Positions 33,403-43,070 are shown, counted from the first letter of the stretch. The stretch is 50,751 nucleotides of DNA from Arcobacter sp. (GCA_002733885.1 NVXJ01000002.1:60025-110775); one strand, 5' to 3'. The notes: generated by a model from the letters alone, not told the origin. Translations and numbers: made by a program.

Positions 33403-33885
33403 TTATCTTATAATCTTTTTTATTCTTGCATTTATAGCATAATTTTTCAATGTTTTTACTATATTTTCTAACTGTTTGAGGTTTTTAGAGTAGATTACAA
33501 GTTTCAATTCCTCTTTTTTCTGTTCAAACATGTATTTTATCTTGTGTTGTTTCAAAACTTCTTTTAAACAAAAAAGCTGATAGGGGTCAAGATCACCCGC
33601 ATCTAGTCTATAAATCCTTGTTTTTTTAGGTGGGTCTTTGAGGTCCACTTCAACAAAAATTTCAGTTACGGGGTAAAAATAACCTTCATCCTCATGTTCT
33701 GAGAAACGTTCTATCCATTTCTCTTTACTTGGGATGTTTGGAAGGTCTTGTGCTTGAGGAATATCTGCCTTATCGGCGTATATACTTGCATCATTTTGAT
33801 TCACTTGAACCAAAAAGAGAACCAAAAAGAAGGCGACTCCAACAAAGATTGCTGGAAATAACCATTTAGCAAGTACAGAATGCAT
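33403..33885 (-). CDS. Membrane-anchored protein of unknown function between rpsA and serA
   Basis: A 160-residue protein with one N-terminal membrane helix (WLFPAIFVGVAFFLVLFLVQV) and a periplasmic part. The C-terminal half (PYQLFCLKEVLKQHKIKYMFEQKKEELKLVIYSKNLKQLENIVKTLKNYAINA) has an alternating helix-strand pattern. I do not recognise the family, but a protein of this size and topology occupies the same position between serA and rpsA in Campylobacter, so it is conserved across the phylum. It starts six bases after the rpsA stop. Confidence 0.78.
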   Translation of the reverse strand: MHSVLAKWLFPAIFVGVAFFLVLFLVQVNQNDASIYADKADIPQAQDLPNIPSKEKWIERFSEHEDEGYFYPVTEIFVEVDLKDPPKKTRIYRLDAGDLDPYQLFCLKEVLKQHKIKYMFEQKKEELKLVIYSKNLKQLENIVKTLKNYAINARIKKIIR

Positions 33886-33891
33886 TTATGC

Positions 33892-35550
33892 TTACTTTAG
33901 TTGGTCTTTGATAAGATCACCCAAAGAGTTACCTGTGTCATTTTCAGCATTTACTTGTGCTAAAACAACCTGGTCTTGTAAACGCTGTAGTTTCTTAACG
34001 GATAAACGAATACGATCACGTTTAACATCAATAACAGCGATTACCGCTTCAATTTCATCACCTGGGTTAAGTTCTTCAGCAATTAATGGCTCAAGATCTT
34101 CATTACGAATAAGTGCGTCCATGTCATCTTCAAGTGAAACAAATACACCGAAATCTTTAACATCACGAACCTTACCCTTAACAATCTCGTTAACCTTATG
34201 CTCTTTAGCGAACTTATCAACAGGAGACTCAAGAAGTGCCTTACGGTTAAGAGAAATTTTCTCTTCTTCACGGTTGATTTTAACAATCTTAACTTCAACC
34301 TCGTCACCAACCTTATAAAGGTCTCTTGCTTTTGTACTTTTATCCCATGAACAGTCTTGGTTATGTAAAAGACCTTCAACCGTACCAACACGTACAAATG
34401 CACCAAAGTCAGTTAAAGTAGTTACTGTACCTTTAATGATATCACCTTCTTTAGAAACCTTAATGAACTCATCAAATGGCTTAGGAAGAAGTGTCTTAAG
34501 AGATACACGAAGCTTATGCTTAAGAGGATCAATTTCGATAACTTCAACATCAATTTCAGCACCAACTTCTAAATAATCTTTTGGTGATTTGATGTTCTTG
34601 TCCCAAGTGATCTCAGAAACATGTAAGAAACCTTCAATATCATTACCAAGGTCTACGAATACACCATATGGCTCAACATTAGAAACTGTAACAGTGATAG
34701 TATCACCTTCATCTAGTTCAGACTCAACTTCTTCCCATGGATCAGACATAACAGCCTTAATAGAAAGAGATAAATGACGCTTGTCTTTATCATAAGAAAT
34801 TGCCTTACATTCAACAACATCGCCTTCTTTGTAGTACTTAGAAGGATTAACCGGACCCTTATAAGAGATCTCGTTGTAATGAACAAGACCATCAACACCA
34901 CCAACGTCTACGAACATACCATAAGAAGTAATCTTCTTAATAGTACCTTCAACAACAACGTCTTCTTCCATAAGCGCATCAATGATTTGCTTACGTTTTT
35001 TGCGATCTTCATTAAGAAGTTTACGACGAGAAAGAACGATTGAAGATTCAGCTTCATCAATCTTAATAACCGCTGCTTTAACCTTACGTCCGATAACATT
35101 GTCATCATCTTTAAGTGCTGCAAGAGACTTAGGCATAAAGAAAGCTACACCGTCTAACTCAAGAATATAACCACCACGGTTCTTCTTAGTAACAGTCGCT
35201 TCAACAATTAAGTCTTCATAATCATCTTTATGCGTAGTAATGAATTCAAGAGTTTTTAATTGCTCTAAAACTTTCTTATGTGAAATACGTGGACGTTCAT
35301 TACGAAAGCCAGTAATCATTACTTTAATAGTGTCATTAACATTATATTTGAGTTCGCCATTTTCATCTTGAATCTCATTTAGGTATAAAATACCCTCTAG
35401 TTTTTCACCCACATCTACGAGTGCCTTGTCTTCTTGAATCTCTACGATGATACCATCAGCTACACGATTTGATTCTTCTGATCGTTTTTCTGATGCTTCA
35501 AACATCGCCGCAAAGTCTTCTTCTTCCATTGGTTCGAGCTCTTGAGCCAT
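33892..35550 (-). CDS. rpsA: 30S ribosomal protein S1
   Basis: S1 helps mRNAs bind the 30S subunit. The 552-residue product has six S1 (OB-fold) repeats. The later ones are the most regular, with patterns such as ITSYGMFVDVGGVDGLVHYNEIS, VEPYGVFVDLGNDIEGFLHVSEITWD, LTDFGAFVRVGTVEGLLHNQD and VKDFGVFVSLEDDMDALIRNEDL. It ends in a lysine-rich helix. An AAGGGAT site precedes the ATG. A minus-strand TATAAT at 35608-35613 gives a leader of about 50 bases, in which S1 could bind for autoregulation, as known for E. coli rpsA. Confidence 0.97.
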   Translation of the reverse strand: MAQELEPMEEEDFAAMFEASEKRSEESNRVADGIIVEIQEDKALVDVGEKLEGILYLNEIQDENGELKYNVNDTIKVMITGFRNERPRISHKKVLEQLKTLEFITTHKDDYEDLIVEATVTKKNRGGYILELDGVAFFMPKSLAALKDDDNVIGRKVKAAVIKIDEAESSIVLSRRKLLNEDRKKRKQIIDALMEEDVVVEGTIKKITSYGMFVDVGGVDGLVHYNEISYKGPVNPSKYYKEGDVVECKAISYDKDKRHLSLSIKAVMSDPWEEVESELDEGDTITVTVSNVEPYGVFVDLGNDIEGFLHVSEITWDKNIKSPKDYLEVGAEIDVEVIEIDPLKHKLRVSLKTLLPKPFDEFIKVSKEGDIIKGTVTTLTDFGAFVRVGTVEGLLHNQDCSWDKSTKARDLYKVGDEVEVKIVKINREEEKISLNRKALLESPVDKFAKEHKVNEIVKGKVRDVKDFGVFVSLEDDMDALIRNEDLEPLIAEELNPGDEIEAVIAVIDVKRDRIRLSVKKLQRLQDQVVLAQVNAENDTGNSLGDLIKDQLK

Positions 35551-35607
35551 ACAAATATCCCTTGTTTACGGACCGTCTTTAAGACCGCCTCAAATAAAAA
35601 TTTGCAA

Positions 35608-35613
35608 ATTATA
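35608..35613 (-). promoter_or_regulatory. -10 element for rpsA
   Basis: TATAAT on the minus strand, 57 bases before the rpsA ATG. The following leader contains a short GTCTT/AAGAC palindrome. Expected -35 is not clear. Confidence 0.55.
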
Positions 35614-35784
35614 GCTAATTCTTCCTTTTTATTCCTTTATACTATAAATAAATTATAAAAATTATAAGTTTACAAGCTTATAGGGTTTAATGTAATAAAC
35701 TAAGCTTGAATTATAGTTAGCATTGTTAAAATTAATAGAAATAATTTTTAACTAAATAGAACTTTTTCTATAAATGGTGGGACC

Positions 35785-36870
35785 ATGCATACAATTAAAG
35801 ATTTACACAAATATTCTCATAATCTTAATGTCTTATATGTTGAAGATGATAAAGACCTGAGAGAAGAAACAACCATACTTTTTAAAATGCTTTTTAAAGA
35901 CATTGATACAGCTGAAGATGGAGAGATAGGTTTAGATCAATATAATCAAAAGTCTTATGACTTGGTTATCTCTGATGTTAACATGCCTAACATGAATGGC
36001 ATAGATATGTGTAAGAAGATAAGAGAAGTTAATCCTGAACAAAAGATATCTATTGTATCTGCACATGACGAGTCTTCTATTTTAATGGACCTCATTAAGG
36101 CAGGGGCAGATGGTTTTATACTTAAACCTATGCATATGGATGACTTAATTATTGCCTTATATCCTGTGTGTAGAGATGCATATACACAAATAGTTAATAT
36201 AGAACTTGTAAATGAGTTAAATGAAAAGAATGAAATACTTCAAGAACAAAATAAAAAGTTGCGTTCCTCAGGCAATACCATAGAAACAAAACACCAACAA
36301 TTAGGTGAACTCATTCAAGAAAAAAATGATTGTCTAAACAAGGAAGAAAAAAAAGAGTTAAATGTAGCTGAAGAGGTATTACAAGACTATTTTGAAGAAG
36401 ATGTAGACGAAGGGGAAGAGAATGTAGTCTTCTTAAGCGATCATTGTGCAGACCTCTCAGAAATTTTTATGGAAATACCTGAAATCATCTCAGCCTACGC
36501 AGAAAATCCTGACGAAAATGAGGTCCAGAAAATTTCAGGACTTTTATCTAAGGCTGCTTCTGTACTCGTGTATTATTCCCCCTATCTAGACCTTTTATCT
36601 ACAAGCTTCACAGAACTTTCTGTTACCTTAGAAAATAACTTAGAAACCTTTATAGAAATTATGAAAGTTAATCCCCAGTCTGTATTAATGCTTTTTGACG
36701 CGGTGAGTGCGGATATGGAAAGGTATATAGAAAGATTTGCGGTTGAGTCTTTAGCTATGAAAAATATCCATCATATACATGAACCAACGGCCCTTAGTAT
36801 TCAACAGATTATTACACTCATCCTTCCGCCTCCAGAAGATGAAGGAACAGATGATATTTTTGACTTTTAA
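35785..36870 (+). CDS. Receiver protein with coiled coil, helical C-terminal domain and DDIFDF tail
   Basis: The 361-residue product opens with IKDLHKYSHNLNVLYVEDDKDL, nearly superimposable on the 8032-9066 protein. The phospho-Asp is in VISDVNMPNMNG and the Lys in ILKPM. A coiled coil (about residues 140-195) and a Glu/Asp-rich linker precede a helical region (about 225-345) ending in LPPPEDEGTDDIFDF. The last six residues match the end of the 6706-8019 protein exactly. It interrupts the serA-rpsA / ispH-aroA neighbourhood that is continuous in Campylobacter, so it probably entered later. The gene has a GGTGGGA-type ribosome site; its 3' side carries element copy 3. Confidence 0.86.
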   Translation: MHTIKDLHKYSHNLNVLYVEDDKDLREETTILFKMLFKDIDTAEDGEIGLDQYNQKSYDLVISDVNMPNMNGIDMCKKIREVNPEQKISIVSAHDESSILMDLIKAGADGFILKPMHMDDLIIALYPVCRDAYTQIVNIELVNELNEKNEILQEQNKKLRSSGNTIETKHQQLGELIQEKNDCLNKEEKKELNVAEEVLQDYFEEDVDEGEENVVFLSDHCADLSEIFMEIPEIISAYAENPDENEVQKISGLLSKAASVLVYYSPYLDLLSTSFTELSVTLENNLETFIEIMKVNPQSVLMLFDAVSADMERYIERFAVESLAMKNIHHIHEPTALSIQQIITLILPPPEDEGTDDIFDF

Positions 36871-36880
36871 TTGTGAGAAG

Positions 36881-36920
36881 CGTAAAATAAAGGTGAGCAA
36901 CGTTAAATAAAGGTGAACTG
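36881..36920 (+). repeat. Tandem 20-base repeat leading into element copy 3
   Basis: Two adjacent 20-base units (36881-36900 and 36901-36920) agree at 16 positions and share AAATAAAGGTGA. The second unit supplies the 5' arm of the first hairpin of element copy 3, so the arm has been duplicated. Confidence 0.7.
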
Positions 36921-36986
36921 CTTCACCTTTATAGTTGCGGAACCGAAGTCGATGTACGTTCACGTACCGACGAAGGCCTTAGCAAT
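36907..36986 (+). repeat. Two-hairpin intergenic element, copy 3 (complete)
   Basis: First hairpin: ATAAAGGTGAA (36907-36917) with TTCACCTTTAT (36922-36932), loop CTGC. Two bases later TTGC (36935-36938) begins the core GGAACCGAA. Inner hairpin: GTCG (36948-36951) with CGAC (36968-36971), AT bulge, GTACG (36954-36958) with CGTAC (36963-36967), loop TTCA. The core ends GAAGGCCTTAGCAAT, whose GCAA (36982-36985) can pair with TTGC. Stems differ from copy 2 at most positions but remain complementary, and bulge and flanks are kept. Confidence 0.8.
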
Positions 36987-37025
36987 GACAACCTAAGTGT
37001 CAATATATTTCTCAAATAAAAAGTA

Positions 37026-37856
37026 TTAAGAAGAAAGTTCTTTAATCTTAGCCGTCACCTGCTTAATAATCCAGTCCGGTGTAGAAGCACCCGCACTAAC
37101 ACCACACTCTTGCTTACCCACAAACCATGCCCTATCTAAGTCATCAGGCCCTTCAACAAGATAAGAACTCTCACAATTATCCTTAGAAATTGAATGCAAT
37201 TCCTTTGTATTAGATGAATTTTTCCCACCAATAACAACCATCACATCAGATGCTTGTGCAAGGGTTTTAACCGCATCTTGGTTATCAAAGGTTGCATTAC
37301 AAATGGTGTTAAACACACGAACCTCTTTATGGGAGCGCATAAGGTGATTACATACCTTCATAAACTCATCTACCTTACGTGTGGTTTGAGCAACAACGGC
37401 TATTTTTTCATAAAAAAACTTACCCTCAAGTTCTTCTACAGATTCAACAACAGTAACCCCTTTTTCTGCGTAAGACATAACACCCTTAATTTCAGGATGA
37501 TTTACATCTCCAAAGATAACAATGTCATATCCTTGCTTGCTCATCTCTTCACAGATTTGTTGAGGCTTAGTGACATAAGGACAGGTTGCGTCAATAACGT
37601 CTATCTTTTTCTTATGAAGTAAGGCTAGTTCATCCTTAGGTATACCATGGGTACGGATAACAGCCTTATCTCCTTCCTTAAAGGTAGAAATGTCTTCAAC
37701 CAAAGAAACTTTAAAGTCTATCTTTAAACGATCAATCTCTTTTCCATTATGAATTAAGGGACCATAGGTAGCGGCACCAACATTTTCTTCTGCAATTTTA
37801 ATCGCGCGTTTCACACCAAAACAAAATCCATAATTTTCAGCTAATTTTACATTCAT
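37026..37856 (-). CDS. ispH: 4-hydroxy-3-methylbut-2-enyl diphosphate reductase IspH
   Basis: IspH is the last enzyme of the non-mevalonate isoprenoid pathway and produces IPP and DMAPP with an Fe-S cluster. The three cluster cysteines are visible in AENYGFCFGVKRAI, DATCPYVTKPQQI and FNTICNATFDNQDA. THGIPKDE, the GDVNHPEIKG loop and GGKNSSNTKEL are also conserved. At 276 residues the length is typical. An AAGGAAAAA site precedes the ATG. It lies nine bases after aroA in the pheS-pheT-aroA-ispH operon and converges with the receiver gene and element copy 3. Confidence 0.97.
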   Translation of the reverse strand: MNVKLAENYGFCFGVKRAIKIAEENVGAATYGPLIHNGKEIDRLKIDFKVSLVEDISTFKEGDKAVIRTHGIPKDELALLHKKKIDVIDATCPYVTKPQQICEEMSKQGYDIVIFGDVNHPEIKGVMSYAEKGVTVVESVEELEGKFFYEKIAVVAQTTRKVDEFMKVCNHLMRSHKEVRVFNTICNATFDNQDAVKTLAQASDVMVVIGGKNSSNTKELHSISKDNCESSYLVEGPDDLDRAWFVGKQECGVSAGASTPDWIIKQVTAKIKELSS

Positions 37857-37865
37857 ACTTTTTCC

Positions 37866-39149
37866 TTACAGCTCTACTTTCGTAATTTCTTTTAAGATAT
37901 CAAAGAAATTTGGGAAAGAGGTTTGTATGCATTGTATATTTTCAATCTTCATTCCACATCTAAGACCACCAATGGCAAAACTCATAGCAATACGGTGATC
38001 ACCAAAAGAGTTAATCAGTGCAGGCTGAAGTACTCCACCTGTTACTGTATAACCATCTTCATACTCAGTTGTTTTAATATCACAATTATTAAGATTATCA
38101 ACCACTGTTTTAATTCTATCAGATTCTTTAACCCGAAGTTCTTCCGCATTTTTTATAACAGAAGTACCCTCTGCACAGGCCATAGCTATAGAAAGAGCAG
38201 GCAGTTCATCAATTAACCAAGAAATATTTTTTTCAATAGTAATAGCCTTTAAAGGAGCATAACTAACCGTAATATCTCCAATAGGCTCATACTTTTCATC
38301 TTTCAAATCATAAGTAATTTGTGCGCCCATTTTTTCAAGTGCCTTAAAGGCTTCAATACGTGTAGGATTAAAGGTAACACCTTCAATAATAACAGATGCA
38401 CCTGGAGTAATTGCCGCCGCTACCCCAAAGAAAAATGCTGATGAAGGGTCTGCAGGAACTCGAATAATCAAGGGAGACAAGAGACCTTTTAAAGGCTTAA
38501 TCTTCGTCACTAAACCTTCTACTTCAAGCTTAGCTCCCATACCTTTTAACATACGTTCAGTATGATCACGAGAAAGTTCAGGTTCTTCGTATGAGCATTC
38601 TCCATCCGCGTGAAGAGCAGCTAATATCATGGCTGACTTAACCTGAGCAGAAGCAATCTTAGACTTATAAGTATAGGCTTTAAGTGAACCACCACGAATA
38701 CTAAGAGGCGCTAACGAGCCCCCAGCTCTTCCATCTAAAAAAGCACCTATATCTTTTAAGGGTGTTGTTACACGCTTCATAGGTCTACGCTTTAGATATT
38801 CATCACCTGTTAAAATAAAGTGTCCTTTTGCTGAGGCTAAAAGCCCACAAAAAAGACGCATGCCTGTTCCTGAGTTTCCACAATCTAAGATATCAAAAGG
38901 TTCTTGAATTCCATTTGAAGAGATACGAATCACCCTTCCATCATCTTCAACTTTTGCCCCTAAATCTTTTACGATTTGAAGGGTATTCATAGTATCTTCT
39001 GCACGTAAAAAGTTTTCTATGACAGATTCACCCTTAGCTAAAAGCGAAAACATAGCGCAGCGGTGAGAGATAGACTTATCGGGCGCAATAGAATCACATT
39101 TAAGCTCAAAGCCTTCAGTAATACTATAAATTGTGGCTGTACTCATCAT
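37866..39149 (-). CDS. aroA: 3-phosphoshikimate 1-carboxyvinyltransferase (EPSP synthase)
   Basis: AroA adds enolpyruvate to shikimate 3-phosphate in aromatic amino acid synthesis. The 427-residue product shows all signature segments: [57 protein letters not shown] and [14 protein letters not shown]. The reading frame begins with two ATGs (39149 and 39146); the first overlaps the pheT stop as ATGA, and either could be used. The AGGGATTGC ribosome site fits both. The genes pheT, aroA and ispH are closely packed on the same strand, as in Campylobacter. Confidence 0.97.
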   Translation of the reverse strand: MMSTATIYSITEGFELKCDSIAPDKSISHRCAMFSLLAKGESVIENFLRAEDTMNTLQIVKDLGAKVEDDGRVIRISSNGIQEPFDILDCGNSGTGMRLFCGLLASAKGHFILTGDEYLKRRPMKRVTTPLKDIGAFLDGRAGGSLAPLSIRGGSLKAYTYKSKIASAQVKSAMILAALHADGECSYEEPELSRDHTERMLKGMGAKLEVEGLVTKIKPLKGLLSPLIIRVPADPSSAFFFGVAAAITPGASVIIEGVTFNPTRIEAFKALEKMGAQITYDLKDEKYEPIGDITVSYAPLKAITIEKNISWLIDELPALSIAMACAEGTSVIKNAEELRVKESDRIKTVVDNLNNCDIKTTEYEDGYTVTGGVLQPALINSFGDHRIAMSFAIGGLRCGMKIENIQCIQTSFPNFFDILKEITKVEL

Positions 39150-41476
39150 CGTAATGCAATCCCTAACTTCTCATTTAGAGCAGATAAAATATCGTCCATT
39201 GATGAAGTAATATCTTCTTCTTCTAAGGTCTTGAGTTCTGATTGAAGCATAAAACGAAGTGTTAAACTCATATTATCCCCCAATTCTTCACTCTCATAAA
39301 TATCAACAGGATAGAAACGAATCACTTCTTCACTTTGAGCCTGGGAAATAACATTTCTTAGCTCAGCATATTTAAGGGACTTAGGAATAACGACTGACAA
39401 GTCTCTATAAGAGGCTTGAAACTTTGAATAAGAAGAGAATGTTTTTAAATTATATTCAAGAGTATCAAAGGAGATTTCACAAAGATAAGTATTATCTAAA
39501 TCATACTCTTTTGCTACGCTAGGGTGTAATTTAAAAAGTGTTCCCATAACATTTTCATCAACAACAATCTCAGCCGACTGGTAAGGATGAGCTAAACCGT
39601 GAGAAATTTTTACAGGACGAAGTTCAAAGGAGCCAATGACATTAGAAATATTTTGTACAAATTTTTCAAAACCTACTGAGTCAGGCTTACCATGATTATT
39701 AATACTTTCTATTGATGATTGACCTGAAAAAAGAAATCCCATCTTAATCGTTTCATTTCTAGAACTATCAAAAACAGAACCTACTTCAAAAAGTTTAACT
39801 TGTTTACGTCCTGACTTGGCATTAGCGCTTGCGGCTTCAACAAGACCTACACATAAGGTCGAACGAAGGGTATCAAGTGTTCCTGCAATAGGATTAACAA
39901 GGTCTAGTTCTTCTTTTAAAACATCAAAACCAAATTTCTTAAGCTTAGATCTTTCATTAAACACAAAATGCACAGACTCATTAAAACCACAAGAAGCTGC
40001 TTTTTGACGGTAAAACTTTCGTTTAGCAAAGAACTCACTGGCATCATTTGCATGAGGTTGTTCAGTAAAGGCATAAGGTTTAGAGGGAATATTATCAATT
40101 CCAATAAGACGTACAATCTCTTCAACTATATCTTGGTCATGGCTTACATCATGTCTAAACTGAGGTACACCCACTACAATCTGACCAGCCTGAGACTTAA
40201 GCATATTAAAACCAAGGTTTTTAAGAACTTGAGTAACATTTGTTTTTTCAACATCCATACCAATAGTGTTATTAATATCTTCTATACTCATATGAAGTAC
40301 CACTTCTTCATGAGGTGAGTTAAGCTCTAAGCTTCCTCCAAAGATTTCTGTTTTAGCGTAGGTATTAAAAAGTTCTTGACAGTATTCTAAACCAAATTCT
40401 AAGTTTGGCTCAGACCCACGTGATGTACGGTAAAAAAGAGGACCATTTGTAATCTTCTTCTCAGCCATCTTACGTGAAATTGTGTCAGGATGGATATACG
40501 ATGCTTCAAGTATAATTATTTCATCTTCTTTGCTTACACGTGATTCATCATATTGGATAATTCCGATGGTTGAGGCCTTTACCTTCCCCTTTGTTACTGC
40601 ATATCCATTTTCATCTTTTTCAAGAACAATTTGCGCCTTATCTTGAGACATAGGAAAAGAAGAATATCCATAAGCTCTTAAGATAACACCTGAAGAATAC
40701 GTCGCATAAAATATAAGTGCATCAATTGCTGACTTACATTCTTCTTCTATCATAGAAAGTCTAAGGCGTAAAAGTAAAGGAAGGGTAAAACTATTTTGTT
40801 TAACCGCCTTATACATAAGACTTACATCTGTGTCTTTGGGATGCGTTAATTGTAATATACGACCTATTCCAACCTGTTTGTCTTCAGCCACAGATTTTTG
40901 ACGTTCTTTTAACTCTATATTAAAGGCTGCTGAAAGATCACGTGCAACCCCATTAATACTCAAACAATCACCACGATTAGCCGTAAGTTCAAGTTCTATC
41001 AGTTCATCATTAAAATAAGGATTATCACAAAGTGCGTCCCCTAACTTAAGTTCACCAATACTCTCATCAAGTATCATAATCCCATCTTCAACCGCAGGAA
41101 GTCCAAGTTCTGTTGATGAACAAATCATTCCAACAGACTCAACACCACGAAGTTCAACAGGTTTAATCTTAAGTCCCCCAGGCATAACGGCACCAATAGT
41201 AGCCACAGCCACAAAAATATTAGCCTTTACATTTGAAGCACCACATACAATTTGACGAACCGATGTTCCGATATCAACCTGACATACATTTAATTTATCT
41301 GCGTCAGGATGTTTTTCACAAGAAAGGACATGACCAATAACAATCTTTGCAGGAACACTATAAACCTCATGTCTATCTACTTCAAGACCAATAGCATTAA
41401 ATGTCTTACAAAGTTCATCTCCACTTTTAGCTTCAATGTCTATCCACTCGTTTAACCAGCTTTTTGTAATAATCAT
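39146..41476 (-). CDS. pheT: Phenylalanyl-tRNA synthetase beta subunit
   Basis: PheT is the large subunit of the heterotetrameric synthetase. The 776-residue product carries an N-terminal tRNA-binding EMAP/OB domain ([26 protein letters not shown]), the B3/B4 editing region, a B5 domain (around ADVHVPQF-like [26 protein letters not shown]), the catalytic-like core and a C-terminal FDX-ACB anticodon-binding domain ([20 protein letters not shown] to the end). The length is normal. It overlaps pheS by one base (TAATG) and aroA by four. Confidence 0.97.
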   Translation of the reverse strand: MIITKSWLNEWIDIEAKSGDELCKTFNAIGLEVDRHEVYSVPAKIVIGHVLSCEKHPDADKLNVCQVDIGTSVRQIVCGASNVKANIFVAVATIGAVMPGGLKIKPVELRGVESVGMICSSTELGLPAVEDGIMILDESIGELKLGDALCDNPYFNDELIELELTANRGDCLSINGVARDLSAAFNIELKERQKSVAEDKQVGIGRILQLTHPKDTDVSLMYKAVKQNSFTLPLLLRLRLSMIEEECKSAIDALIFYATYSSGVILRAYGYSSFPMSQDKAQIVLEKDENGYAVTKGKVKASTIGIIQYDESRVSKEDEIIILEASYIHPDTISRKMAEKKITNGPLFYRTSRGSEPNLEFGLEYCQELFNTYAKTEIFGGSLELNSPHEEVVLHMSIEDINNTIGMDVEKTNVTQVLKNLGFNMLKSQAGQIVVGVPQFRHDVSHDQDIVEEIVRLIGIDNIPSKPYAFTEQPHANDASEFFAKRKFYRQKAASCGFNESVHFVFNERSKLKKFGFDVLKEELDLVNPIAGTLDTLRSTLCVGLVEAASANAKSGRKQVKLFEVGSVFDSSRNETIKMGFLFSGQSSIESINNHGKPDSVGFEKFVQNISNVIGSFELRPVKISHGLAHPYQSAEIVVDENVMGTLFKLHPSVAKEYDLDNTYLCEISFDTLEYNLKTFSSYSKFQASYRDLSVVIPKSLKYAELRNVISQAQSEEVIRFYPVDIYESEELGDNMSLTLRFMLQSELKTLEEEDITSSMDDILSALNEKLGIALR

Positions 41477-42465
41477 TAAAATTGCTCCAATAGTCTCATG
41501 TCACCCTCAAAAAGAGAACGTAAATCAGGAATTTGATGAATCAGCATTGCAAAACGCTCAATACCTAGACCAAAGGCATATCCACTTACATTTTTGTAAC
41601 CAACTGCGTCAAAAACATTTGGATCAACAATTCCACAGCCAAGTACTTCTAACCAACCTGTCTTAGAACAAATTCTACAGCCTTTTCCCTCACAAAAGAT
41701 ACAAGAAATATCCACTTCAGCTGAAGGTTCAGTAAACGGGAAAAATGAAGGACGAAAACGCACTTCTACATCACCAAACATATGATGTAAGAAGCCCTCA
41801 AGAATAAACTTCAAGTTTGCAAAAGAAACCTTCCCTTTTTCATCTACAAGAAGTCCTTCTATCTGATGGAACATAGGCGTATGTGTGATATCAAAGTCAC
41901 GTCTAAACACAGAACCAGGGGCTATCATACGAATAGGAGGTTGTGTATTTAACATCGTTCTAATTTGAACAGGAGAGGTATGTGTACGCAAAAGTTTTTC
42001 ATCTTTAAAATAAAAAGTGTCTTGCATATCGCGGGCAGGATGGTACTTTGGAAGGTTTAGTGCTTCAAAGTTATGAAAGTCATCTTCAACCATAGGGCCT
42101 GTTTCAACAGAAAAGTTAAGGTTTGAAAAATATTCAATCACTCTGTCCATTGTATCCATTACAGGATGTGTTGCTCCACGCTCACTCGTAGGCGAAAATA
42201 AAGAAACATCTATACCTTCTGCTTTCATGGCTTCTTGAAGTGCTGCTGTTTCTAAAATAATTTTCTTTTCATTTAAAAGTGTGTTTAATTTAGCTTTTTG
42301 TTCATTAAGTTCTTTAGCTATCTTAGCCTTATCTTCATTTGCTGCATTTTTCATCTCAGCAAAGGCCTTGGCTAACACGCCTTTTTTTCCAAAAATGCCT
42401 ACACGTATTTCTTCTATAGATGCAGGAGAATCTGCTTTTTCAATCTTTTCAATCCACTCGGTCAA
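41476..42465 (-). CDS. pheS: Phenylalanyl-tRNA synthetase alpha subunit
   Basis: PheS is the catalytic subunit. After an N-terminal coiled coil ([19 protein letters not shown]) the class-II core follows: [24 protein letters not shown] (motif 1 area), [36 protein letters not shown] (motif 2) and [22 protein letters not shown] (motif 3). A four-cysteine insertion ([12 protein letters not shown]) precedes WLEVLGCG; E. coli lacks it and it may bind zinc. The start codon is TTG at 42465, five bases after an AAGGAAC site, which is the best choice in this frame. A minus-strand TATAAT at 42505-42510 fits as promoter of the operon. Confidence 0.96.
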   Translation of the reverse strand: MTEWIEKIEKADSPASIEEIRVGIFGKKGVLAKAFAEMKNAANEDKAKIAKELNEQKAKLNTLLNEKKIILETAALQEAMKAEGIDVSLFSPTSERGATHPVMDTMDRVIEYFSNLNFSVETGPMVEDDFHNFEALNLPKYHPARDMQDTFYFKDEKLLRTHTSPVQIRTMLNTQPPIRMIAPGSVFRRDFDITHTPMFHQIEGLLVDEKGKVSFANLKFILEGFLHHMFGDVEVRFRPSFFPFTEPSAEVDISCIFCEGKGCRICSKTGWLEVLGCGIVDPNVFDAVGYKNVSGYAFGLGIERFAMLIHQIPDLRSLFEGDMRLLEQF

Positions 42466-42504
42466 AGTAGTTCCTTGGGTAGAGATATAGTATATAATTT
42501 CGCG

Positions 42505-42510
42505 ATTATA
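42505..42510 (-). promoter_or_regulatory. -10 element for pheS-pheT-aroA-ispH
   Basis: TATAAT on the minus strand, 39 bases before the pheS TTG start. Back to back with the HIT promoter. Confidence 0.55.
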
Positions 42511-42565
42511 GACAAATATCCATTACAAAGCCCTTTAAGCAATTTCTTTCTTTTATTTTTTAGGT

Positions 42566-42571
42566 TATAAT
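42566..42571 (+). promoter_or_regulatory. -10 element for the HIT-family gene
   Basis: TATAAT 21 bases before the ATG at 42593; a TAAGGAC ribosome site lies between. Confidence 0.55.
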
Positions 42572-42592
42572 ATTTAAAACTAAGGACTTTAA

Positions 42593-42949
42593 ATGTGTAT
42601 ATTTTGTAAAATTGTAAACAGCGAACTACCTTCTAACCTAGTAAAAGAAAACGACGACTTTATGGCCTTTCATGACCTTAACCCAAAGGCACCCATTCAT
42701 ATCTTAGTTATCCCGAAACAACATGTTGATAGTTTTAATGAAGTTACTCCGCAGACTATGGCTGGCATGACTAGCTTTATTCAAGAAATAGCTGAAATTG
42801 TTGGAATTAAAGAATCAGGTTATAGAGTAATAACGAATGTTGGAGATAATGGAGGCCAAGAGGTTAAGCACCTTCACTGGCACGTTCTTGGTGGAGCTAA
42901 GCTTGCTTGGGGACATTTTGCAGATGCAGAATCAAGTAAATTTCTTTAA
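42593..42949 (+). CDS. HIT-family nucleotide hydrolase (HinT-like)
   Basis: Histidine-triad proteins hydrolyse nucleoside phosphoramidates and aminoacyl-adenylates. The 118-residue product has the family length, a CIFCKIV start with two cysteines, LVIPKQHVDSFNEV, and the triad HLHWHVLGG at about residues 94-102 with the expected H-x-H-x-H spacing. An AAGGAC site and TATAAT lie upstream. It is divergent from pheS, the same arrangement as in Campylobacter. A GGGG/CCCC hairpin with T-rich tail follows. Confidence 0.93.
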   Translation: MCIFCKIVNSELPSNLVKENDDFMAFHDLNPKAPIHILVIPKQHVDSFNEVTPQTMAGMTSFIQEIAEIVGIKESGYRVITNVGDNGGQEVKHLHWHVLGGAKLAWGHFADAESSKFL

Positions 42950-42950
42950 A

Positions 42951-42985
42951 AGAAGCTAGGGGTTCTCGCCCCACTTTCTTTTTCT
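42951..42985 (+). terminator. Terminator after the HIT gene
   Basis: GGGG (42959-42962) and CCCC (42969-42972) with loop TTCTCG, extended imperfectly by AGAA and TTCT, followed by CTTTTTCTT. On the minus strand the same bases hold the end of a 37-codon reading frame. Confidence 0.6.
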
Positions 42986-43069
42986 TAAACTATCCACTAT
43001 TTCTGTTATAAAAAACGCCCCAATTAAAACCATCATTGTATAAAATATATATATCATATAATACTCCAT
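42956..43069 (-). CDS. Small single-helix membrane protein, 37 residues (candidate)
   Basis: This frame is too short for usual cut-offs. It encodes 37 residues beginning MEYYMIYIF. A hydrophobic helix (MIYIFYTMMVLIGAFFITEIV) is followed by a positively charged cytoplasmic end (DSLRKRKWGENP), the classic layout of a real small membrane protein. It lies 70 bases after the di-haem peroxidase gene on the same strand. A TATACT (43085-43090, minus) is a possible -10, flanked by a 9-base inverted repeat (43071-43079 and 43101-43109). No good ribosome site is visible, which is the main doubt. Confidence 0.45.
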   Translation of the reverse strand: MEYYMIYIFYTMMVLIGAFFITEIVDSLRKRKWGENP

Positions 43070-43070
43070 C

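Noticed and set aside
34083-34406. Several 60-136-codon open frames opposite or shifted within rpsA
   Set aside because: They are shadows of the S1 repeats: same region, no ribosome sites, low-complexity translations.
35570-35600. Palindrome GTCTT/AAGAC in the rpsA leader as a riboswitch or operator
   Set aside because: Only five pairs with almost no loop; too small to support a structured element.
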